The notes beneath the pieces are model-generated. The model saw nothing but the letters and a program-made list of their open reading frames with translations. It did no database searches and had not been told where the DNA came from. From positions 341,750-405,749 of the forward strand of contig QEOQ01000106.1 of the NCBI GenBank assembly GCA_010279815.1: DNA of 64,000 nt, in the 5' to 3' direction. This stretch comes from Brachionus plicatilis (taxonomy: Eukaryota; Rotifera; Eurotatoria; Ploima; Brachionidae). Shown piece after piece: positions 56,369-64,000 of this stretch (positions within the stretch are counted from its first letter, which is position 1; each line of letters begins with the position of its first letter). A program made the translations under genes and the position numbers.

Positions 56369-58140
56369 AGAACTATTAATATTTTCTCAATTTCTTTTCT
56401 TTTTCTATTTTGTATATTTTTTTTCTCTTTAGTCCTTTATTTAAAAAAATCAAAATATCAAAAATAAAATAAAATAAATAAATTTAAACGAGTATTATTA
56501 AGTAGTATTATAAAAATGTGCGTTATTAAAGCTTATCTTATTACAAAGTATGTGTGCACAGTATTTTTCAAATGAATTATCTTGTTTATAATCAATTACT
56601 TCCTTTAACCAAATAGATAGTCCTCCTCCATCTCTCAAATTTTGTACTTTTTAATTTTTTATTTTGTAATATTACCTTTAACTTTTATCAAATAAGATGA
56701 ACAATTTTTATATCAAGTGAACTAATAGTTCAATAAACCAGAGAAAAAGAATTTTTCTCATTACCGACTAGAACCATGATTTTTTAATTTTTTCAAGTAA
56801 GCATTTTCTTTTTGAATAATATAAAAAAAAATTTTATTAAGTGTTCCTCATATTTTAAATTATTCAATTTTTTATGTTTTTTTTTAATCTTTGCCCATTT
56901 TTATCTTTTATTTATTTAGTTTAATTAATTCATTACAATTAAATTCAGTTTCAAATACTTATATAGGATTATTTAGTAATAAAATTTGAAACTAAAAAAA
57001 TAATTTGCTAAGCTAAAATTACAAGATTCGATAAAATATTTTACTACATGCTAGAATCCCTTAGCAAGAAATTTGTCCCTAAACCTCTTTCCTAAAATTT
57101 TATTATTAAAAAAATCCCTTAATGGAACCCTGTACCTTGTACCAAGTCGATCGTCTAGTCCTAACCTTCCTTCGGATCAGTTGAAATTATAAAGTTTATT
57201 TTGATTAGATCGTTAAGCTACTCAAAAATGGTAACTTTGCAGCTTCCGTTTACTCAAAGAACAAAACTAAGAAATAAAGTAAAGTAAAATAGTAAAAAAA
57301 CTCGACCGAAAAATTAAGACAATAATTTTATTTAAGCTTGAATTATAATTAATCAGTTAAATAATTTTTTTTAAGATATTTTAAATTTTTCTTAAACTCT
57401 ATTAAAAATTTATTTTTTCATGTTTGGATTCATTGCCAATTTTATATTCAAAATTTTCATCATCAATTAATAGTCAGCTTGTATTTCTATCTTTTTTATT
57501 TCGTGATGAACGTATTCAATACGTTTATCACGAAATATTATAAATATTGACTTTAATCTAGTTAATTTAAATTTAATTTAAGTAAACTTCGTAAAAATTA
57601 TGTCGAGTTAATGCTAAGTTGAATTAATATTTTTCCAATTTTATTTGCTGAAATTAAACTTGTCGAAAATGATTTGTCAAGTTTATGAGATTCCAAGTAA
57701 AGCTATCTTTAAGATTTTTATTTATTAATAATTATGTTATTAAATCAAAAAAGATAAAAATATTTATAATAGGCTTGTATTTGAATGAACAGTATTTTAA
57801 AAATTTGGACCAGTAAAATTTACCATTATAATAAATATATAATCCGTATTTAATTAATAATTAAAGTTAACAATTTAAATGATCAGTATTTTTTGATTGA
57901 TCAGCTATTAAAAGTGTCAATCAGTATTTAATTGACATGATCGGTATAATAAATAATTTATCGGTAATATGCTAGTAACGATGAGTATTTTTATGAAAAT
58001 GATAATTAAAGATAAGAAAAAGCAGACTGATTGAATTTTTAATGTCAAAAATAAATATAAAAATCATTCAAACATTGCCAGCATAGAAACAATCAATAAT
58101 ATTCAATAATTAAAATTTTCAATTACAAAAAAATTCTAAT
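56369..58140. other. AT-rich intergenic stretch with one short hairpin
   Basis: A near-perfect hairpin lies at about 57499-57540 (TTTCGTGATGAACGTATT mirrored by AATACGTTTATCACGAAA). No gene seen. Confidence 0.45.
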
Positions 58141-58809
58141 GGCATCAAGTGTTCCAGAGTATGTGTCAGATGATGAAGTTGAAATGGAAAATGATACAGA
58201 TTGTCCAACTCAACGAAAAGATAAACGAAGCCGAAAGTGGATAATGAAGGAAAAGTACCCAAACAAAGAAGTAACATTGACAAAAATAAACGAAGAAAGA
58301 ATATGAAGCTACCAGTATTTAAATAACTAATGAAGACGGCATCTTGAAGTTCATTAATGAGAATAACTTCAATTATTTTAATAGTTATTATTTTAAAGAC
58401 CATATATTAATTGATTAGTAAAATAAATATTTGGATGAGTATTTTTTTAATTATTTGATCATTATTTTACCAAAAAAAGTTTATCCTAAGATATTAAAAC
58501 CAATCATTGATTTAATTTAAATAATTGTAATAGTAGCATGCTTTACATGCAATGTAGATTTAGAAAATAAAAAAAAATTCAAAAAACATTTTCTCAATCC
58601 ATTGATAATCGATTTTTATATTTAAATGTATTAACTGATTTTTTGGTAAAGTTTATTTGAAAATTTTTGAATTGAAATGATATTTTGAATTGATCATCAA
58701 CTTCAAGATGCCATGAAGACACAGGTTTTGTGGTAAATTATTTTGTAAATTATGGAGATGATGAAGACAATGATGACAAACCATGTCAAACTAGCAGTAG
58801 CAGCAAAAG
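58141..58809 (+). pseudogene. MULE-type transposase N-terminal ORF split by a family B MITE
   Basis: ATG at 58141 reads ASSVPEYVSDDEVEMEND, then KDKRSRKWIMKEKYPNKE and INEERI before a stop. After the MITE (58338-58712) the frame resumes TNEDTGFVVNYFVNYGDDED to a stop at 58809. The KRSRKW..EKYPNKE pattern is typical of the segment before FLYWCH-like domains in MULE transposases. The other pieces of the protein are missing. Confidence 0.45.
58338..58712. mobile_element. family B element with exact 8-bp target duplication, chimeric arms
   Basis: Ends GGCATCTTGAAGTTCATTAA and the inverted GATCATCAACTTCAAGATGCC-type end. The exact duplication ATGAAGAC lies on both sides (58330-58337 and 58713-58720). 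The left arm differs from other copies and is repeated inverted at about 58995-59105, outside the element. Confidence 0.85.
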
Positions 58810-58994
58810 ATGTACCGATTAATGAAAAAAGCAAATAAAGAAGAATAAATAAGGCAACAAAAGCTTTATTGATTGTTTAAAATTTCCTTTTTATTTATTT
58901 CACTGTTTGCTTTTTTAATCAATAATACATTTCATTACAAATTAATAGATTTTACTTTTAATATTTAAATTTTACCTAACATTATATATTAAAT

Positions 58995-59153
58995 ACTGAT
59001 CAAAATAGTAAAATAATGATCAAATAATTAAAAAAATACTCATCCAAATATATGGTCTTTAAAATAATAACTATTAAAATAATTGAAGCAATTCTCATTA
59101 ACTTCCTTTAAGGTGGAATTATCAACTTTACACACTGAAGTCACTTCGCATGA
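58995..59153 (-). repeat. inverted MITE arm plus duplicated exon start of the 59665 gene
   Basis: 58995-59105 is an inverted copy of the left arm of the MITE at 58338. Next to it, 59111-59153 on the minus strand repeats the splice acceptor and first codons (CATGCGAAGTGACTTCA) of the gene at 59665-60129. The copy then diverges (VCKVDNSTLK). Confidence 0.6.
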
Positions 59154-59664
59154 CTAAAAAAAAATTTTAATTTAAAAAATCACTCAAAAATTTTAATAAA
59201 CAATATTAAAGTTTGTTTTTAATGAATATATTTATAGTTGTCTTTAAAATACCCAATTGACCAAGAATTAATAAAATTATATAAAAAAAGTTTTTTGGGA
59301 ACTGCTTTTCGCACAAAAAAAGACAATTAAAATTAAAAATTAGAAAAAACAAAATAGTATGGTAATAAAAGTATTTATTAAAAATTTTAGACAAAAAAAA
59401 AATGCTAAATGACAAAAATTAAATGTTCCTGGTTATTTAAATGACAATGGTTTTATTGTTAACTAAATTAATTAATTTATCAAAATAATTTATATATTTT
59501 ATAAACAATGGTCAAAAGAAAGACAAAAACTAAAGTTTAAAGGGAACAAAAATTGCAACTAGAAATTCGATTTTAAAATGTTGGGCATTGATTTTGGAGC
59601 CCGTCGCTGAAAAAAAAGCGATAAGACTGAAAACGGATAGATTTAACATCTAAATGGATAACAA

Positions 59665-60111
59665 TTATAATTTGTCAATCACGACCTTGGTCGACATACT
59701 AGGCGCCTTTATTTTTGTATTTTGAACAACCAGTGAATGACCAGTTTGTTGATTTGTGAGCAGACCTTTGATATGAAACTTGTTGGACACATTCGACTTG
59801 GTCTCCAATTGGTACTGATAGCCCGCAAATTTACTGGTGTCTATGACGTGCTTGTCAAGGCGAACATTTCCCTGCTTGGTATTTTTATAAATTGTGTTTT
59901 CTATGATCGGAGCATCCTCTTCCAAAGAAGGCACACTATCTGCTGCAGCGATTGAGGACGTGCTCGAATCGGCCTCGTTCCCCCGAAGCTCATTCTCAAA
60001 CTTGTATTTTCTTACATCAAATGGCAAAGTTGGCTGAGGCACGTTCGACTGAGGTGTGTTGCTATTCAATCGGTCAAAATCGGTCAAATACAAATTTTCA
60101 CTGTATTCCAT
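59665..60111 (-). CDS. unknown protein, 148 residues or C-terminal exon of a longer one
   Basis: From ATG at 60111 the frame reads MEYSENLYLTDFDRL and ends STKVVIDKL. The frame stays open to a good splice acceptor at 60130, giving PCEVTS before the Met, so an upstream exon may exist. The middle is rich in S, D, E and N (disordered). The C-terminal part TIYKNTKQGNVRLDKHV, YQYQLETKSNVSNKFHI and GLLTNQQTGHSLVVQNTKIK alternates like beta strands. Base composition is much less AT-rich than the spacer, supporting real coding. I do not recognise the family, and no upstream exon was found with confidence. Confidence 0.6.
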   Translation of the reverse strand: MEYSENLYLTDFDRLNSNTPQSNVPQPTLPFDVRKYKFENELRGNEADSSTSSIAAADSVPSLEEDAPIIENTIYKNTKQGNVRLDKHVIDTSKFAGYQYQLETKSNVSNKFHIKGLLTNQQTGHSLVVQNTKIKAPSMSTKVVIDKL

Positions 60112-60129
60112 TGAAGTCACTTCGCATGG

Positions 60130-61371
60130 CTTAAAAAATTTTTATAAATAATTTTAAAATTTTGTTTTTAATAAAATTTATTTTTATATATTTAAAATTC
60201 AATTAAGCATAAATAAATATAAAAAATTATAAAAAAAAATTCTATTTTTTGGAAAAAAAAACAAAAAAATAATTTAAGAAAAAATTCAGTGATTTCATTA
60301 TATAAAGCAGATTTTTTTTAATTAATTTTTTTTTTATTTTCCTTCACAAACTGACCATTTTTAGATTAAAATAAATAGAACTATAAATAGAATAAATTGA
60401 TCTTTTTTCGATTATATGTAATTTTACTAGAAAATTTTTTTTTTTTTTAATTAAAAAATACTATTTTTTGACACCAATACTCGTAAGTATGTTTCACTAT
60501 GTTGCAGTAATTTCAATAAATCTTTAAATAAATCTTGTTTCTGATTAAAGATTTGATTGAAAAATTTTAGGCTGAAAAACCAAGATTTTTCTATTAAATC
60601 GAGGCATTGTGAATTTTCTGAAAAAAATTAAATTTACAATAAATAGTAAAAATAGTAAAAATGTATGTTTCATTTAAAAATTTAAAGAATTATTTGACAA
60701 TTAATTGACAAATTTTAATCGAATTGTAATTTAATTTTGAATTGAAAATTAAATTTATTGCTTTACTTAATTTTCAATTACTTGAAAAATAAGCCAGTCT
60801 AAACATGTTAGTTGTATTTCTTTACAATTAGTACCATCAAATATTAAATTAATTAAGTAGCGATGACAGAAATTTAGCATTTGAATATTTTTTAAATTGC
60901 AAAACAAAATTCGAATTAGAATAGATCATAAAGACCAAAAAAATAAATCTTAAAATATTGATATTTTATCTAATCATTGATATTTCATGTATATTTTTTT
61001 GTTTAATTTAGTGAAACATATTTTGTTTCTAAATTTTTAGTTGAAAAGCTCAATTTTTTCAATTTAAATTAAAGAAAAAAATTTTTTTCAACTTATTGAT
61101 AAAATCGATTTTTAGAATTCAATTTAAAAATTGATTTTTTGTAGAGTTTATTATGAAATTTTTATTTCAAGAGTATTTGTATCTAGCATTCAAAATGAAT
61201 TTCAAATATTAAATTCCAAATAAGTAATCAAATGAAAAGACAGATCTTTCTTTGGAATATTTTTGAAATAAAAAAATTATTTTATTTTTTAAACCTGCAT
61301 AATTTGTAAATCATGTAACTTAAAAATTAATTAAATTAATTAAAAGATAATTTTAATATCTAAAGATAAAT
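60130..61371. other. AT-rich stretch with family B/E debris
   Basis: An E-like left end (GGCATTGTGAATTTTC) starts near 60603 and family B-like interior is readable at about 61085-61371. Edges are too eroded to delimit. No gene seen. Confidence 0.4.
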
Positions 61372-61734
61372 GGTTTTGTGAAATTCAGTACAAAATAATA
61401 AAAAGAACAGAAAATAATGTAAAAAAATTGAATAACTTTTGTTCTAAATGTTTAAACTTAATTCTGTAAATGCAACTTAGTGCAAGATTCAAAGTTGCAT
61501 CAAATATCAAGGTCTGCTTAATTTGTAGAGTTTAGCAGAAATTAAATTTCAATAAAATCGAGCGTGGTGCATTTTGCAGAGATTTTGCACATCATTAGCA
61601 GACTTTAACAGTTGATGCAACTTTGAATGTTGCACCATTCTGCATTCACAGAATTAATTTTAAACTTTTAGAAAAAAAGTTATTTAATTTTTTTTAACTT
61701 TGTTCTGTTCTTTTGTACTGAATTTCACAAAACC
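61372..61734. mobile_element. E-family palindromic element nested in a family B element
   Basis: Ends GGTTTTGTGAAATTCAGTAC and the inverted GTACTGAATTTCACAAAACC. Flanks AAGATAAAT and AAGATAAAC are 8 of 9 identical. The host sequence reads continuously as family B (ATATCTAAAGATAAACTCTT) if it is removed. The host's right end CTTCAAGATGCC is at 61792. The interior shares AACTTTTGTTCTAA with 63658-63988. Confidence 0.8.
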
Positions 61735-62376
61735 AAGATAAACTCTTTGAACTGAAATGATATTTTGAATTGATCATCAACTTCAAGATGCCTAAATTTT
61801 GTAAATTTTAACATAAATTGCAATTGCAACTTTTGGTCTTCCATGTTAATAATACATAAATAAATAATACTTACATTATTTCACACTCACACACAAAAAT
61901 AGCAAAAAATATTAGAGTTAAAAAAAAAAACATTATTTAGAGGGACAAATAATATAGAGGAAGAAAAAATAGGGAAAATCGTTTTTATTAAAGGAGGAAT
62001 AGTATATTAGCTTGATAGGAAAAAATTCCACTTGGAAAAAATTCCAGTGGAAAATTATCCACTCTAAAATTTTTTTTTTATTTTAATCTTTATTAAGGCA
62101 CAGCTCGCCGCTTTAATGCCTATTTTAGAATAAGTTAAAAATGAATTTTTAAATAAATATTTATAGGAAAAAAAAAAAATTGAATTAAAGACGGCATCTT
62201 GAATTTAAATGTTCTGTAATTGAGGCTCTGCAAAAACTCTGCATTTAAATTGCGCGGTCAAATTAAATACTTTTTAATGGCGTGCATTTTGCTGGAAAAT
62301 GCAGAGTTTTTGCAGAGCCTCACACAATAATCAACATGTATTTTGCATTATTTAGCATTTTGCAGAGAGATTTAAT

Positions 62377-63246
62377 GGTTGTCACTAAAAAGCGGAAAAC
62401 GGAAAGCGGAAAACGGAATTTCCGCGACCCATTTTCCGCAACTTTTTCTATCAAAATTCCGTAAAAAAGAAGACTAAAAAGCGGAAATTCCATGTTTTAG
62501 GGACTTTTTAATAATTTACGGAAAACTTGACAAAAAGCGGAAAAGATTTTACGGAAATCCATTTAATTAAAAAAAAGATGTAAATTGGTGTTAAAGATTT
62601 TATAATAAATTTGTTATATAAATTTCTAAAATAAAGAAAATAGTTTATGTTATTATAATTCTGATAATATGTCCAAAAGGGTATCTTAAATTTTTACTAA
62701 TTAATGTGTTGAACATTTCAAGCCATATTTGTAACAATACCAATTCTTGCCCTTGCCAGTTCTATAAAAGTTAGTAACATTTTCACAATCAAAATGATAC
62801 CAGTAATTGCACTTATCACACTCAATTGAATTTTCTAGACACAATAAAGAACAAATAGGACAATGACTATTTTTAATTTTTTTTGATCTATCAAAACTTT
62901 AACTACTTGCAACGTGTTTTTAAAAAAATAACTTTCAAGTAAATCCAGATCAAAGTCATCAAGAAATATATCACTTAAAAATGGCGGATTGTCAACGATC
63001 ATATTTGATTTAATCTTAAGGTTTTTTTTTACAATTCGTTCTAAAGAATCTTGATAATCATTCGATTTTTGTAAAATCTTTTCCGCTTTTTGTCAAGTTT
63101 TCCGTAAATTATTAAAAAGTCCCTAAAACACGGAATTTCCGCTTTTTAGTCTTCTTTTTTACGGAATTTTGATAGAAAAAGTTGCGGAAAATGGGTCGCG
63201 GAATTTCCGTTTCCCGCTTTCCGTTTTCCGCTTTTTAGTGACAACC
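62377..63246. mobile_element. Mutator-like element with 176-bp inverted repeats and 9-bp target duplication
   Basis: Ends GGTTGTCACTAAAAAGCGGA and its inverse, bounded by the exact 9-bp duplication AGATTTAAT (62368-62376 and 63247-63255). Terminal inverted repeats run about 62377-62552 and 63071-63246 with few mismatches, built from GCGGAAAACGGAA units. Long terminal repeats starting GG plus 9-bp duplication are the MULE signature. Arm G+C is far above background. Contains a PHD-like coding piece, no transposase. Confidence 0.88.
62697..63064 (-). pseudogene. PHD-finger-like coding fragment inside the Mutator-like element
   Basis: Minus strand from about 63064 reads KILQKSNDYQDSLERIVKK, MIVDNPPFLSDIFLDDFDL and LQVVKVLIDQKK. 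A frameshift in an A-run near 62880 then leads to HCPICSLLCLENSIECDKCN, YWYHFDCENV and NWYCYKYGLKC, ending at TAA. Cysteine/histidine spacing C-x2-C..C-x2-C..H-x3-C..WYC is that of a PHD finger, with the last pair apparently altered. It may be a captured host exon or the end of the element's own protein. Confidence 0.7.
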
Positions 63247-63335
63247 AGATTTAATCAAGTGCCATTCAAAAGTTATATAAAAAATACTATTTGATCTGAT
63301 TTTTTTGATCCTAAACTTCAAGATGCCCTTTTCAA

Positions 63336-63642
63336 GTCAAAAAAATTAACTGTTTTAAAATTTAAAACTAATTAAAGTAGAAAAATAAAATTATTTTAGT
63401 TTGAATGAATGGATATAAAAGTTATAAATTTGAATTTGTGAATTAACTTAACCTGAATTATTTAAATTATTGATTGTTTTTGTTAAATAAATTAGAGATC
63501 AATCATTTTGATGTTAATTTGATAATGAACCATTGTTAGACATAACATGTCTAGTAATGTATTTATTTTTTATAAATTATCAAAATCATTAGATTAATTA
63601 AGTTTTAAAATTTTAAATGACCGTTTTGATCTTCAATTAGCC
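63336..63642. mobile_element. partial family A element
   Basis: Interior and right arm of family A (AAAATAAAATTATTTTAGTT, GACATAACATGTCTAGTAAT) ending at a mutated CTTCAATTAGCC. The left half is missing. It abuts the B element at 63327. Confidence 0.65.
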
Positions 63643-63657
63643 TTTATTTGAATAACT

Positions 63658-63988
63658 GGCATTGTGAATTTTCATACAAAAATTACAATACAAAAAGTAA
63701 AAAAGGTTATAACTTTTGTTCTAACGGTTCAAAACATGTTCTGCAAATGTAACAAATTGTGAAAGTCTGCTAAATGTGTGCAAATTTATGCAAAATTTCA
63801 CGCGATTGAAACGTATTGAAACGAAATGCGCAATTAATTTGCAGAGTTTTTGCAGACTTTCACAATAGGTGTAACAAAAGTTGTTACACTTTGTTACATT
63901 TGCAGAACATGTTTTGAACCGTTAGAACAAAAGTTATAACCTTTTTTACTTTTTGTATTGTAATTTTTGTATGAAAATTCACAATGCC
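63658..63988. mobile_element. E-family palindromic element with exact 9-bp target duplication
   Basis: Ends GGCATTGTGAATTTTCATAC and the exact inverse, arms over 100 bp mirrored (AAAAAGGTTATAACTTTTGT, TTCAAAACATGTTCTGCAAA). Exact TGAATAACT stands on both sides (63649-63657 and 63989-63997). No ORF. It is the cleanest member of the family in the window. Confidence 0.9.
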
Positions 63989-64000
63989 TGAATAACTGGT

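Larger units (their letters stand above)
62193..63327. mobile_element. family B element hosting a Mutator-like element
   Basis: Right end ATCCTAAACTTCAAGATGCC is typical. The left end GGCATCTTGAATTTAAATGT is divergent after 14 bases and the flanks do not match, so it is rearranged. TGCAGAGTTTTTGCAGAGCC-type inverted blocks are shared with 23147-23419. Confidence 0.7.

Noticed and set aside
1..64000. CRISPR arrays, operons, bacterial ribosome binding sites
   Set aside because: The sequence is eukaryotic nuclear DNA with spliced genes. The regular repeats found are transposon arms or microsatellites.

Overview
The window is a very AT-rich animal nuclear sequence. The metazoan assignment rests on a DEG/ENaC channel, an animal-type D-aminoacyl-tRNA deacylase (DTD2/ATD), GLD2, LUC7L3 and secreted cystatins. 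Genes are short and compact. Most introns are 44-65 nt with GT..AG ends and T-rich acceptors, and all longer introns are filled with transposon debris. A small invertebrate such as a monogonont rotifer fits, but that is an inference from style, not proof.

Genes in order: a divergent cystatin (+, 1297-1700), NIP7 (-), LUC7L3 (-, split by a 4.2 kb intron), GLD2/TENT2 (+, six exons), an A4GALT-like glycosyltransferase (-), RSL1D1 (+), UTP14 (+), DTD2 (+), a large M16 metalloprotease (+, at least five exons), a DEG/ENaC subunit (-), an NTHL1 DNA glycosylase (+), a small unknown four-exon gene (+), a canonical cystatin (+) and an unknown gene (-, 59665-60111). Most of the recognisable genes serve RNA or ribosome work: NIP7, UTP14 and RSL1D1 in ribosome biogenesis, LUC7L3 in splicing, GLD2 in polyadenylation, DTD2 in tRNA proofreading. 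They form no operon. LUC7L3 and GLD2 are head-to-head with 231 bp between start codons.

The rest is mostly mobile DNA, and many element edges can be fixed by exact target-site duplications (TSDs). The main classes are: (A) palindromic elements with ends GGCAAATTGAAGTT and 8-bp TSDs; (B) relatives with ends GGCATCTTGAAGTT and 8-bp TSDs; (E/M) elements with ends like GGCATTGTGAATTT and 8-9 bp TSDs; hAT-type MITEs (CAGAGTTG or TAGTGTTGG ends, exact 8-bp TSDs); Tc1/mariner-type MITEs (TA TSD); a Mutator-like element with 176-bp inverted repeats, a 9-bp TSD and a PHD-like coding fragment; and several roughly 1 kb fold-back elements that carry coding fragments (pogo-like DNA-binding domain, C2H2 finger, an unknown two-exon ORF). 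Elements are nested repeatedly: B in A, B in E/M, mariner in A, Mutator-like in B, E-like in B. Decayed LINE reverse-transcriptase pieces lie at 7.7, 16.2, 17.5, 23.5 and 43.3 kb.

The most notable non-coding signals are two copies of a minimal hammerhead-ribozyme motif (minus strand, about 34.2 and 48.1 kb) of the kind known from Penelope-like retroelements. Other points of interest are a candidate 36-nt microexon with decayed copies in the M16 gene, and a cystatin that has lost both inhibitory motifs. Exon boundaries were placed by eye from reading frame, splice dinucleotides and remembered homologues, without alignment software.
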